Source: Oegoconia quadripuncta (taxonomy: Eukaryota > Arthropoda > Insecta > Lepidoptera > Autostichidae). Taken from it: 64,000 bases of DNA. The stretch lies in the NCBI GenBank assembly GCA_949316235.1, contig OX438747.1:6128924-6192923 (forward strand), in the 5' to 3' direction. The translations under genes were made by a program, and so were the position numbers. The notes under the pieces were generated by a model. The model saw nothing but the letters and a program-made list of their open reading frames with translations, searched no databases and had not been told where the DNA came from. Below, in pieces: positions 48,289 to 60,679 of this stretch (positions are counted from its first letter, which is position 1; each line of letters opens with the position of its first letter).

Positions 48289-49379
48289 TTTCGGGAATTC
48301 TTTTACTGAATTTTGCTATTTTTCACACGATTTTTTTTTACAATCCTTTTTCTTCAATGAATGACAGTCACGTTCAAAAAAACAGAGCCACAGAGTCGCA
48401 GAAATTGAGGTGCTTTTTTTTTTTAATAATGTTCGCCATTTGATAGGCAGGCCAAGGAGCATAGCCATACAGCCTCTTCTTCAGTAAATTGAGCCCCTTT
48501 TAGGCCTATGTGTCGGGGAGATAATCGGGGACTCAGACCAAGGAAGTCATTGGACAGGGGCTACCATATTCTCAATTTTTCATTCAAATGTCGCTCAAGT
48601 TAGTAATAAGTTTTGTTTGTTGAATTTGGTTTTTTTTATGTGGTTTTATTGTGCGTAGTGCTCTTCTAGTACAATATGTCAATGACAACGTAGGTGGAGG
48701 AAAAAGGTTTTGGGATTGCCACCTACAAACTGTGAAATTTTTAACTTCACTTCAGTTAAGAAAAACATGAAATAAATCTGTACTTTCCGTAAAAATACCA
48801 ATTATATCGTGGATATAGGTATACCTACATATTACAACTCGTAACATTTTTCTGATTTTTTGTATTATAGCTGTAGTAGTGTTCATTCATTTTAGCCATA
48901 GATAATATATTCCCGTAGCTATTGCTTTTCACAGATTACAAATACACCTAGTAGAAGAGTATCTATAAAAGCAGGTATTTTCGAAAATTTTACAGGCGCG
49001 CCGAGGTACTTGACCCGCGGAAAAGAAAAAAGGAAAGAGAGGACAGAGAGTAAGTGCGTAACGAAGTTTTTGGGTTCCTACAAGAAGCCGCCAAAATTTT
49101 CCGTAAAGCATTCTGTAAGATTACTGGCCTGTATGAGCTTAGATCCCTTTGCTTTCTCTGATTGGACTGAATTAAAACAAAAAAGATTATAGTATTCTGC
49201 GGCATACAATACAAAACCAAAGGCTGTATGGACGGTGATCCCTTTACCTTCCAACATTGTTGGAGTGGGACGGGTGGAGATTAAACAAAAAAAAAACAAA
49301 ACCTAATTTGAATGAATTTATTTATTGTTTGTTGTATACTGATTATTGGTTTACTTTCCGATACAATTACAAAGTCAGA
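48289..49379. promoter_or_regulatory. Shared upstream region between UBR4 and USP39 (divergent, likely bidirectional promoter)
   Basis: UBR4 starts at 48288 on the minus strand and USP39 at 49380 on the plus strand, so 1,091 bp serve both 5' ends, including any untranslated leader. Poly-T tracts lie near 48330 and 48412-48424. I see no clear TATA box placed for either gene. A compact head-to-head arrangement of two housekeeping genes suggests a bidirectional promoter, but transcription starts cannot be read from the sequence. Confidence 0.5.
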
Positions 49380-52300
49380 ATGATGGCAAGACAAATAAAA
49401 AGAAGAAAAGTGTCAGAGGATAATGGGGAATTATTGTCAGGTAATATTTTGTATTATAACCTATGAATGAAAATAGATCATATTCCATATAAACGGCACG
49501 CTGCGACGCTGTAGTTGCCACTTTACATGGAGTTGTAGACCGGGGACTTGTTGATCGATCACTACTACCGTAGTGCTGCAGATGCAGGTGCCTACACATA
49601 TTTCAACTGGAGCAGCGCTGTGGAGACGCTATGCTAAATTCGGTGTTTTCGGTTCGGTGAGATCATAGTGAGGGAACAGCTAATACATAAAAAATAGACT
49701 TCTTGCATGGGTCTTTTAGTGCATCTGTTCTGTCTATTGCCTTATTCAGGTTAAGGATAAATAAAAATTTACCACAATTGCATTTATCGAATTTGTAATA
49801 ATTAAAAAAACAATAATAGCCAGTGTCGATAAGAAGTGCAAAGGAAAAAAATTCGGAGTCATGTTTTTGGAAAAGTAGATCTAATATTCTTTACTGTTTA
49901 ATAGTATTACGCATTGTGAGTGTTTACACAAAGATTTAGGCCCCTGAATTCTCTGTTGAGAGCTAAGTAATAAAATTTATTTGATTATTAACAACAAGAC
50001 CAAAAACTAGTGTATCTTTGTGCATTTTTCTTGTGTGATTGATTAAAATCGGTTATTGATAATTTTCCAGACCGTCGACTTAAATCTCTTCACATACAAT
50101 GCCCATACTTGGATACCATCAACCGGCATGTCCTGGATTTCGACTTTGAGAAACTGTGCTCAGTTTCTTTGACAAGGATTAATGTTTATGCATGTTTAGT
50201 CTGTGGAAAGTATTTTCAAGTAAGCAATTTTTATATTTCAGTTCTTATACTTTTCATTTCTTTTTTCAAAGATCAATGAAAGTCACTGGAGTCAGGCCAC
50301 TTCTAACTGGTTTCTTCAGAGTTCTATATGGGAGGTTTATATTCACCAGTGGATGTCTTGTAGATGATATGTTGATGATGAGTGGCCATTTGGTACCTTC
50401 TTCTTAGCGAGTCGATGGCAAAAACCTGGTGACTAGAACCAACTTGTCTGTGGATGCAAATGAAGTAAAATGGTGCTAAACAAATGGCACAAAACAGAGC
50501 AGTTGTGAATGGTCAGCAGCACCATTGGTGCACACTGCAGACCTCCCAAAAACTGCAATTGACTGACTGCAATAGAACTTGGTAACTGCGCCATAACAGA
50601 GCTGATCAGCAATTATAGGCTCTTGATGATGACAGAGGCACCTACAATTGCATGCTTCATCATTCTTAGGCTACATTGTACTTATGTCTCATGGGTGAGA
50701 TGTGGACAAATGCGTTTCCCATCTATCATAAAATTCTTTTATTTTTGTTTTTGCAGGGTCGAGGCACAAACACGCATGCATATACCCACTCTGTGGCTGA
50801 GGGTCACCATGTATTTCTCAATCTACATACCCTTAAGTTCTACTGTTTACCAGACAACTATGAGGTTATAGGTAAGTAAAAGCATTAAAATCCATTGGCC
50901 ATTTTTTATCTCTCCTTATTGGCAAAATTTATCTGATTCTCCTTAATGACATGAAACAAAGACAAATAATACATTTTCACATTGTGAAATCTGCAACTAA
51001 CTTATTAGTTATTATTATTATATTAAACATGATGTACTTATACATTATGTTTAATAGAAGGCTCTAACAACCTGTATTAAGTTGCTTACTCTGATTTTAG
51101 AAACAAACATTTTTTGAATTTTTTTAAGTTCTAACTTTTTTAAGTAGCTAGCTGTTGTGAGATTTCGGATTGGGTATATATCAGATTGGTGTTATAATAT
51201 GTGCCCAATAACAATTGTAGCAGTTCCATTCTATATTTCGATTTGGCCCTGTGTGTTGTACTGATGCCTCCAAGTTGTATGTTGTACTATACAACTTGAA
51301 GGCATCTCTTCATTGGAAGGGAATGCCTAAAAATCATATCTATAAAAAAAGATCTGCTTATAGTAGACTTAAGTTTTTGAATTACCTACTGTAAAACTTA
51401 CATGGTAGTAACTCATTAAATTCTTTCCAATTTATAGATTCATCTCTTAATGATATCAAGTATGTCTTGAATCCAATTTTTACACCGGAGCAGATCAGGA
51501 AAATGGACACAAACACGAAAATGTCAAGAGCCATAGATGGCACCATGTACATGCCTGGAATCGTTGGACTTAACAACATAAAGGCTAATGATTATTGCAA
51601 TGTTATTCTGCAGGTAAACGCATTTCGATAGATGGAAGTGGTTGTAGCTTCTCTGGTAATTTTCGATTAACCAACGACCAGCACTAGTGGCATTTTCCTC
51701 TGGTTGGTTGGTGATGGAATGGAATGACTGCCATTGAGCCAACATGTGCAGGATACGCATGCAACCTGAAAACACTGACTATTCAGTGCCCACTAGTCTG
51801 ACACAAATCCACTACTCATCGGACCCATGTAATGGATTATAACCTGTACCATCTCAAGTTGGAGAAGGATGTCCCCAGCCGTGGGGACAGACAGGCTTGT
51901 AAAAATTTTATTCCTTGACTACCAGAGATTGTGTTTAGATATCACCATTGTTAGTTTTTGATTTCTGAAAATAATCAAATTAAATTAGAGCATTAAAGGG
52001 TTGAGAAATCTGTATTAGAGAAAAAAAAATAATTAAGGTCAACTTTGAATTGATAGAGGATATTTAACTTTACTGATACCTTAAATGATATCCTTTCACC
52101 CTGTTCTGGAACTATTTATTTGACTTATCTGTGTGCTTTTTATTTATCTCACTCACCAGATTAGGTTAACATGCCAAATAATATATTCTTTCACATCTAA
52201 TTATTAGGAATCCTTTGGTGCACATTTTTGATCTTTGTGGACCACTAACATAAAGCTTAAAAGTCTCGCATTACTTAGCAGTTGTCGCGCGATCGGTGGA

Positions 52301-55300
52301 AAATTGTTATAAATCGTTACCTAAGTTGTTGCTCAGTTGTCTTCCGACATCTGGCAAATTCGTTGTATAGAAAGGCAGGACTGTCGATTATCACAAAGCT
52401 GATGGTGATATGTAATATGTGTTCAATTATTGTGCGATGTACTCTTATCTAGTAAGTTACATAATTGAAATATAATTCTAGTGTAGTTACATAATTGAAA
52501 TATAATTCTAGTGTATATCTCAAGTGAGACCTCTTCGAAACTATTTTCTACGCGAGGAGAATTATGCGGAGGTGAAAAGACCGCCGGGCGACTCCTCTTT
52601 TCTGCTGGTTCAGCGGTTTGGAGAGTTGCTGCGCAAGTTGTGGAACCCACGGGCTTTCAAGGCGCACGTTTCGCCGCATGAGATGCTCCAAGCAGTGGTG
52701 CTATGGTCCAAGAAGAAGTTTCAGTTTATTAAGCAGAGTGAGTATTCTTAAACTTTGTTAACTCATTAGCTTATAAACGTCCAACTGCAGGCCACATGCA
52801 AAGACTAAAGTCCACCACGTGAATCTAGTGCTCAAGAATAATAACAACAAAATAATTTAAACAGTCTATTTTACCGCAGGTGTGACAGACAAATTATTCT
52901 AAACAGTCAACAGAACGGGTAACGCCGTAAATAAAATAAACTTCTACTTAAATGTTTTCTGTTTAAACAACCAAGCGCAAAGGGGAGATCTCTGGACCAT
53001 ACTACATGGAGAACCTAGAATCCTGGAGAAGCCATCATGAGACAATATTTCAAACACTTTTCAACTTGTATGTGTGTTGTTTGAGAGCCAGGGGTATAGC
53101 ATTGACGGAACATGGCCGTATACAGATGATTGAGTGATTTTAGACTATTGACTGGTTTTCGAGAATTCACAAAGTTGCGTCTGTCATTTTTGTATGCGCA
53201 ATCAAAAGTGAACAACTCAAAAATCTCTCCACGGATCAGGTCCAAGAAAACACTCTTTACTAAACACACCTTAACTTTTAGGGTTACCTACTGCTGCATT
53301 AAGAGATTTTATAATATAGGTACCAACAGTCATACAAATTTTTCGGTGGCATTCGATCCTCGAAAAGTCTCTAAGGACTCAATGGAGGCCAGGCTACTAG
53401 ATATCTCAAAAATTCTTAACTTTGTGTATTAGCTAGCTAGACTCTTGAGTAGTAGTCTATATTCTTCTGCCTTTGTACCCCAAGCTTAGAATATAAGTAG
53501 ACATAAGCTGCTGCTACTGAAAAATTAAACAAAATTTACGATTTTAGGTGATCCCATCGACTTCCTATCGTGGTTCCTGAATTCACTACACATGGCGCTA
53601 AATGGGACTAAGAAACCGAACAGTTCCATTATCTATAAGTCCTTTCTTGGTCACATGAGGATATACACCAAGTACGTTTGTTTATTTTGATATTACAGTC
53701 GCGTTGAGCCGGCGCTGATCGGCGTATATGTATGTTACATAACAAAATAACTTTTTTTCATAACTTTGATTGCTCAGCGCCAACTAAAATGACTCAAGTG
53801 TCGTCAGTGCTGACTCAGCGAGGTTGTGGAATCGTCCTTACTGAGTTTGAAACATGCAAATTTGATTACCTATTTGACGATCTCTGTGACTGAGTGGTAT
53901 GGCTGCTCTAATAGCTTTGTAGATCTCATATTATTTGGACATAATTTCATTGATATTGTCATTGATTAGGCTCTCATATATGATTGGTTGGCTCATCGTT
54001 CTCTCGGCATTTTCACATTGGTCAACGAAACCGATCTAGTTACACAATTATGGGGCTGGGTGTTTGTTATGGAAAGTGCATGAGGTGAGACATTAAATCC
54101 GAGGGCTACTCAGCAGATGCAGCCTTTGCAACTCCGCCACAAAAGCCGTCAAAATACTCATCACTAATAATATTTTTCTAGAAAATTGCCACCCCCAGAT
54201 GCGGATGATGCAGCTAAGGTGGACCTTAGCAGTGAGGAGTACAGCGAGATGATAACGGAGTCGCCATTCCTGTATCTCACGTGCGATCTGCCTCCGACGC
54301 CGCTCTTCACGGATGAGTTCAGGGAAAATATTATTCCACAGGTACACTAGTTTCAAGTAATATGAGAATTAATTTGTAGGTAACACTATTGACTGTATAG
54401 CAAGTTTATAATTGGTTATAAACTATAATTTTGCCAGCGGCTTCGCCCGATATGCTCACTTTATCAGGATTAAAAATATCTTATGTGCTATTTCAGTGTT
54501 ATTGTCAGTCTTTTCTTGCTCTGTATTATATGTATTTAAAGATTGTATTATATGTATTTAAAGATCAATTGTTGGACCATATTCTTGTGAATAAATATTT
54601 CATTTAATTTCATTTCTTACTTAGCCAACATTGCATTCTGCATCAGGGTGCGAATACTGATTCATTCATAAATTATTTCAGGTCAACCTCTACCAGTTAC
54701 TCTCAAAATTTAATGGCCAAGCAGCTAAAGAATACAAAACATACAAGGAGAACTTTATGAAGAGATTCGAGATTACAGAGTTGCCGCCATATTTGATATT
54801 GTATATCAAGCGGTTCACTAAAAACACTTTCTTTGTTGAGAAGAATCCGACTGTCGTTAATTTTCCAGTAAAGTAAGTAACAATACAATAAATGGCTGTA
54901 GCATCAGTTCATGTCTATCATATAAATGTATTCTCATCAGAACTGAACGAGTATAATTGCCCATGGATCGACCAGTAGAACTCGACGATCGGACCACGGG
55001 CAATAAACGCAAAATTTCACATCCTTAGGTTAACAGGGAATGGTTCTAAGTTTACTCGCAAATTACATATGAACATTGCAAGTTAAATAAAACCTTGTAA
55101 TAATCAAAATCGCCTGCATACACTTGCAAATTCAAACTTCAAACATTTATTTCAACGTAGAATACATGATATCATTTGTTGAATGTCAATTTAAATCTAT
55201 TGGAAATAAAAATGGTTTATTAGGGCTAAGCATTTAAAACCAAGTTATTAGCTGTAAACCAGCCTAAAATTAACCGAAGAGTATTATTCACCTTGTCAAA

Positions 55301-56635
55301 AATATTGTCTTTTCTGTCAACTTTGAAAATTAATGAGGTATCATCAGCAAATAGTATTATCTCGGTCAATCTCTGAACCTTAAATGGGAGATCATTTATA
55401 TAAACTAGAAACAGAAAAGGGCCTAATATTGAGCCTTGTGGCACGCCTATCCTCACTCGAGAGCCTGGTGATCTTACCCCCATTGACATCTACCTTTTGT
55501 ATTCTATTTTCTAAATAAGACTGAATTATGATAAGGCTGTCAGATTTGAATCCGTAATGTTTCAATTTCAATAATAATGTTTTGTGATCAACAGTCAAAT
55601 GCCTTTGAAAGATCGCAAATAATACCAATTGCATTTTGTGAGTTTTCCCAAGCCTCAAAAAAGTATTTAATCTGGCTAACTCCCGCATCAACAGTGTTTT
55701 TTCCCTGGGTAAAGCCAAACTGCTGATGGTGGAACAAGTTATGCATATCGCTGCACCCTGTGTAAGCTTCGCCTTCACCCGACAAGAGAACCTTTAGTTA
55801 CCTAATAGTATTAATTATCTATGCTACTACTGAAATTTTCTGTTTCAGAAACGTGGACTTTGGAGACATTCTTACGCCAGAGGTGAAGGCGAAATACAAC
55901 GGTAGAACAATATATGAACTTGTAGGCAATATCGTTCACGACGGTACGCCAGAGAAGGGCACGTACAGAGCTCATGTGCTACACAAACCTACACAGCAGT
56001 GGTGAGTGTATGAAGCCAGATTAATGACTTCTATTTACATATGTCGTCAACCTTTTGGATGCAGGTTTTTAAGAATCCGGCGAACATTAGGTCATCCCAC
56101 ACAATACCGAATACGAAAAACAATATTCTAGTCTTATTGTAACATATATTTCGATTTTATCAAAAAGTGTTGGCAAAAGCAGTGAGAATCCAAGAAAAGT
56201 ACGTATTTATGCTTGGTTTCCACACTTTGGGGACAATTTCTTGAACAAACCATATTAAGAACAAGGAAATTAGATATTATTAGTTAAGCTAGATGGGTAA
56301 GATTTTCTTATCGGCAGTCTCTGCATCTGGTCTCTTCATTTAAGATATCAAATTGGCGGCGAGGCCAACTGTTTTACAAAAATATTAGGGATTTGTTGAG
56401 GTAACAAAAACTTTAATGTAGATAGGTAGCCTAATAGTAGATAGGTGTGGGTTTGAGGTCCAAGGCTTGGTTTTGTTGCACACTCATAAAACATTTATAC
56501 TTAACTAGGGTACTATTAAGCAACTTACTTTTTTTCAGGTATGAAATGCAAGATCTCCATGTAACCAGCATATTGCCTCAAATGATCACTCTCACTGAGG
56601 CATACATACAAATATATGAATTAAAACAAGACTAA
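49380..56635 (+). CDS. USP39: U4/U6.U5 tri-snRNP-associated protein 2 (USP39/SAD1 family), 10 exons, complete
   Basis: USP39 is a nuclear splicing factor of the tri-snRNP. Exons: 49380-49440, 50071-50219, 50757-50871, 51438-51613, 52512-52737, 53548-53671, 54182-54341, 54682-54872, 55849-56001, 56539-56635; total 1,452 nt, 483 aa plus stop, all phases consistent. The N-terminus is short and basic ([10 protein letters not shown]). A ZnF-UBP domain spans about residues 30-108 ([42 protein letters not shown]). The USP fold follows, about residues 148-480. Residue D160 stands where active USPs have the catalytic Cys ([12 protein letters not shown]), and T439 (DGTPEKGTY) replaces the catalytic His, so it is a pseudo-deubiquitinase like human USP39. 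The start is uncertain by a few codons: the frame stays open upstream to 49257, but the 49380 Met fits the family. The human N-terminus is about 80 residues longer. Confidence 0.95.
50270..50390 (+). mobile_element. LINE 3' fragment in USP39 intron 2
   Basis: ACCAGTGGATGTCTTGTAGATG with a following ATATGTTGATGATGAG resembles the RTE tail CAGTGGACGTC...GATGATGATG seen at 38190 and 13150. It is short and diverged. The rest of introns 1-3 of USP39 is unassigned. Confidence 0.35.
52455..52514 (+). repeat. 30 bp tandem duplication covering the USP39 exon 5 acceptor
   Basis: Two exact copies of a 30-mer beginning AGTTACATAATTG and ending TTCTAGTGT lie at 52455-52484 and 52485-52514. The second copy contains the exon 5 acceptor (TTCTAG before 52512), so an identical acceptor exists 30 bp upstream. 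Confidence 0.85.
53975..54050 (+). repeat. Dispersed repeat (GATTGGTTGACTC family), copy 3
   Basis: Contains TGATTGGTTGGCTCATCG, CGGCATTTTCACATTGG and CAACGAAACCGAT. It lies in the USP39 intron before exon 7. Confidence 0.45.
55226..55785 (-). pseudogene. Non-LTR reverse transcriptase fragment (LINE) in USP39 intron 8
   Basis: The minus strand shows consecutive RT blocks: [72 protein letters not shown] with INDLPF, and the catalytic FADDTSL, but in different frames, so at least one frameshift is present. It is a 5'- and 3'-truncated Jockey/CR1-like relic, antisense to USP39. Confidence 0.85.
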
Positions 56636-56652
56636 CCTAATATTGTAAATAG

Positions 56653-56658
56653 AATAAA
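56653..56658 (+). terminator. USP39 polyadenylation signal AATAAA
   Basis: A canonical AATAAA hexamer lies 18 nt after the USP39 stop codon, implying a very short 3' UTR. Confidence 0.6.
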
Positions 56659-56884
56659 ATGAGCTAAGCATAATTTACGAATTTTATTTATTGAATATAC
56701 AAATTCCTGTTACTCCAGATACCATTTAACAAACTGTGGTCTTCTTGGAATGACCTTTACACTTAAAAACAATATTAATATTATATTCATACAATTTATG
56801 TCATATAAATATTCGTATTTACTATTGACACAGTTTGAGAAATGATTAATTTATTTTATAATACACAGGAAACCTTGCAGATAG

Positions 56885-56890
56885 TTTATT
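56885..56890 (-). terminator. Candidate TXNL1 polyadenylation signal AATAAA
   Basis: The first AATAAA on the minus strand after the TXNL1 stop lies about 120 nt downstream; others follow near 56854 and 56690. The convergent USP39 and TXNL1 ends are 377 bp apart, so if these signals are used the two 3' UTRs need not overlap. Confidence 0.45.
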
Positions 56891-57012
56891 AAAAGTACAT
56901 TACACCACAACAAAGATCCAAGGAATATGAGTTGTATATACGTTAATAGTTAGGTGCTACAATACAAAAATTATTTTACTTAACTATCTACAAAGTTCGA
57001 GCTGTTTTTATG

Positions 57013-59771
57013 CTAGTGGCTCTCCCCCTTTTTGCCTGCTACGCGTTTGAACTCCCCCATGTTGGTGGTTGAGATTGGAGATCCATAGAACGCGAGGTGG
57101 TCGATTTGAGTTACATCCCCTCCGGATTGATTGTCCTTTATAAACAACTGAATATTTTGAACACTCTGGAACTTGACGAATTTCAATGGCACTGGGTTCC
57201 CGGCTTCCAGATCACTAGTCGATAGTCTGGAATAAAAAATAAGAAATAAATAAAATAATAATAATACCCTTGTCTCTTCTGTAAATATTGTCAGTTTTTT
57301 GTATATTAATAATCATCATCATCTCAGTCCGTAAACATCCCACTGCAGGGATATAGACCTTCCCTCATATAATGAGGGAGTATGGGCCATAGTCCACCAT
57401 GCTGGCCCAATGCGGGTTGGGGACTTCACATGCCTTAGAATTTTGGTTTCTCAGGCATGTAGATTTCCTCACAATGTTTTCCCGTCTTAAGAACAGTCTG
57501 ATAAATCCACATAAGTAATTAAATTTAAAAACTCATTGGTATATGGCCTGCCTGGGAATCGAACCTGGACCGAAAAATTGGGAGACCGCATCTTAACCCC
57601 TGCACCACCGACGATGTAAGGATGTACATAAATGCAAATGGTTATCTAATATTATAAATGCGAAAGTTTGTGTGTGAATGTGTTTGTTACCTGTTCATGC
57701 AGTATTCATTTTCTATATTCATATTCAGTTCATATCATGATTATCTTAATATTAGTGAAAGTTACAAAAGAAATACACATTGCCATCTAGTTCTACACTA
57801 ACTAACTAGGCTTGTGGATCTCACACTGTATGTGAGATGTATGTATGTATTCAGGCTTAAATTTACAATGCTAATATTTCTATTTACTGTCAATATGTAT
57901 TTACAAAAAAATTATAATTTATTATTATTATTTACAAAAAAATAATAAATTGAATTTGTGTAGCATATCAACCATCATTTCCGTAATAAAGCTTATTTGC
58001 TCAGTGTGGAATAAGATGGTGCTGTGTATATGTCCAAGGATATTTATATCTCAGTGTATTGTCTTATTTTTATTATTTGATAAAACTTTTTTGTCTTTTT
58101 TCCATATGTCATGTCATGCTCTTTATTTTCTCATATAGCTAAGCGAAGTTGATTCCTTCTTTAATCATACTGGCTCCTTCTCTCCTTCACAGTACAGATA
58201 AACTATTATGTCAGAGCCAGAGTCACTCTTGAAAAGGTAGGCTGGCCACCAATGTATAAGATGTGCATAAGCATAAGATGTATTGTGTAAGATGTGTGTG
58301 TATAATTCTAATTAAACATGGCCTAACTTACTCGACATCCTGTACTGATGAATTTCCAGTGGCTTGATCAAAGTCAAGTGTCCTAGGTTGATTGATGAAC
58401 AGTTTCACAAACTTGGGCCCTTTGTCGGTGGGTGCCTTCATCTTTAAAGAGTGTAGTTTCACCAACTGAAACAATTTGTTTGATTGGTTTATTGTTGTAA
58501 ATAACAATATATTGTCGCTAATCTGATAGGCAAATATGAAGCTAATTTGATCAGTAAAATATTACAAAGGTATCATGGGGAAAGTGATTGAGTCAAGAGA
58601 GACTTATGTCCAGCTGTGCACTTATACTATAGATGGTAGATGATGATGGATGACTTAAGTCTTACTCTTATTATGTCAATGTAACTAATATTATAAATGC
58701 AAAAGTGCAATTATTTGTTTATTGCCCAATCACGGTGAAAAGGATGAACAGATTTGGATGAAATTTGGTGTTGTAGGTAAAACATACCCTAGATTTAAAC
58801 ATAGGATAATTTTCATCCCAACAATGCATTTCCATAAACAAATTAAAAATATCCACGTTAAAGCTATTCCACACAGGCAAAGCCGCCAGCGGAAACCTAG
58901 TAAGTAATAAATCATGAATGACAGACATACCTGGTTGAAGGAAATGTTGATGATGAGTTGTTCATCACAGTCACTGGCCAGGTATCCTCCACCACTAGCC
59001 AGGGCATGCATCAATGGATGGTCATCAGCCTCATTCAGACATTCACATTCACTCTTAGTTATGAATGTTGCAAGATCCATCTGCCGATACAAAATTAGAA
59101 CAATGTAATGTACCCAATGTAGCTGCCATTATTTTCTTCTGTGTGTGTCCATAATATTAATACAGATAAATATAGGGAATTAAAAAGCCAATAAGAATAA
59201 TAGAATAATCAATTAGTTAGAAATACAAACATGTCCAGCAACAGCACTGTCCTCGTCACCAGCATCTTCAGTTCCATAGTACTGCCTGACTTTACTCTCT
59301 AGAGAGGCGGGATCTGCACCTTGAAGGCGATCTACCCTTGTCTAAAAAAAATCGATGTGGCTGTTATTGACAAATTCAGCACTGACATTGTGAATATTCT
59401 ATAGGTTCTTCTCTCTACATGAAAGTACATACCCGGTTTCTGTAGAAAACAAAGGTTGGCATCGCGCTGATACCTTGAGCGCTGGCAGTTTCAGCACATC
59501 TATCTACGTCGACTTTAAGGAACACTGCCCTCGGAAACTTTGCTGGCAGTTGCTCGAAGAACGGGGCGATTCGCTGACATGGTGGACACCTGCGCAAACC
59601 ATTAGCACTCATTATTACATCTCAAAACTTGGAGCATGACTAAGGACTTCGATTTGAGTCAGGTTATACCGACCAAGTTGCAGTAAAATCTACTACAACG
59701 AGCTTCGTTCCTGCATTGGCCATTTCAGATTGAAAGTGAGCTTCATTTTCGATAATAGTAGCTAAGCCCAT
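57013..59771 (-). CDS. TXNL1: Thioredoxin-like protein 1 (thioredoxin + PITH domain), 6 exons, complete
   Basis: TXNL1 is a cytosolic redox protein that binds the 26S proteasome through its C-terminal PITH domain. Exons: 59674-59771, 59433-59589, 59231-59341, 58931-59080, 58332-58465, 57013-57226; total 864 nt, 287 aa plus stop, near human (289). The thioredoxin domain covers about residues 1-105, with VVVDFTATW at the active-site strand, WCPPC at 33-37 and the cis-proline at 77 (SAMPTFVFYRNR). The PITH domain includes KSECECLNEADDH, SDCDEQLIINISFNQ, KGPKFVKLFINQPRTLDF and VPLKFVKFQSVQNIQLF. The protein ends GEFKRVAGKKGESH, like human DFKRVVGKKGESH. The active site is CPPC, not the CGPC of human. 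An in-frame upstream ATG exists at 59846, but MGLATII matches the family start. It is convergent with USP39. Confidence 0.96.
57303..57615 (-). mobile_element. SINE family 2 (tRNA-derived), reverse copy
   Basis: AATCATCATCATCTCAG (tail), CCCACTGCAGGGATATAGAC, GGCCCAATGCGGGTTGGGG and a head with TGGGAATCGAACCTGGACC and CACCGACG. It lies in TXNL1 intron 5. A diverged family 1 piece follows at about 57760-57830. Confidence 0.75.
58680..58905 (+). mobile_element. Short CTAGT-ending element (Lep1/Helitron-like), copy
   Basis: TAATATTATAAATGCAAAAG, CAATCACGGTGAAAAGGATG, ATTTGGATGAAATTTGGTG and an end near GGAAACCTAGTAAG. TXNL1 intron 4. Confidence 0.65.
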
Positions 59772-60660
59772 CGTAGTGTTAAAACTATAAACAATACAAA
59801 ACTGTAAATTCACTACGAGAATGAAATTACCGATATGATACCACAAAACAATGACACTTCACAATAGTTGACACCACAAGGATTGCCAGGTCCGGGGAAT
59901 TGAAGACGCTAAAAACAGGCTAGCCTTTTATATCTCATCAAAATCGTCTAAAAAGAAATATCTTATTAGCTTTTCCCGCCATGACATGCATGATACATAT
60001 TAAAATCGACAAAATATCATTTCTTTGAAATCGACAATATGAAAGACCTCAATATTTTAGTACCTACTTTAATACAGACTTCAATCATTCGAAGTTTTTG
60101 ACCACATGAATACAAAAATTACATGTAAATTGAAATGCCATTGTATGTGAACAAGATAAACAAATTCTGGATAACAATTTTTATCTAGTAGTAGTCTAAA
60201 AGGAGCATAAATTATTTCTGAGATAAGATGAACGGCGCCAGCGAACACACCACTTTCGCGCGCGCCGTTCATCCAATCTTTTCGATTGCGTTTTTTAGCC
60301 GCCAAACGACCTTCGGAGATCGTCCATTAGGCAATAAATCCCCAAACTGGCAACCCTCGACACCGCGATAGAGTTGCCAACCTAAGGAAGCTAATACGGA
60401 TGCGTTCACAAAAAAAGAAACATGCGTCAAAACGAATCGATATTCCAAAAATGTTCCCCGAACCTTACCTCGACTAAAATGTCCTCAATGGAATTGTCAA
60501 GGCATCCTTGAAAGTGGTACCTACGCCAACATTTACACCATTTTGATCACATAATTTTTAATATCCCCATGGTTTGCGTTATGGCAGACATTTCCTGCAT
60601 TATTATAAACAACCCGCCTGGACATTCAATTGAATATCTAATTCAACATACGACCGTATT
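59772..60660. other. TXNL1 upstream region
   Basis: The region holds the TXNL1 5' UTR and promoter. I see no clear TATA box or recognisable coding sequence. A short inverted repeat built on GAACGGCGC and GCGCCGTTC lies at about 60230-60270. Confidence 0.3.
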
Positions 60661-60679
60661 TATTAGTCCGATCCATTAT

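Noticed and set aside
55226..55785. Reverse transcriptase as a functional gene or part of a retron-like system
   Set aside because: The RT blocks are in different frames, truncated at both ends, and match non-LTR LINE relics.
60081..60305. 74-codon minus-strand frame starting MAAKKRNRKDW upstream of TXNL1
   Set aside because: No homology that I recognise and no supporting splice or coding pattern; likely chance.
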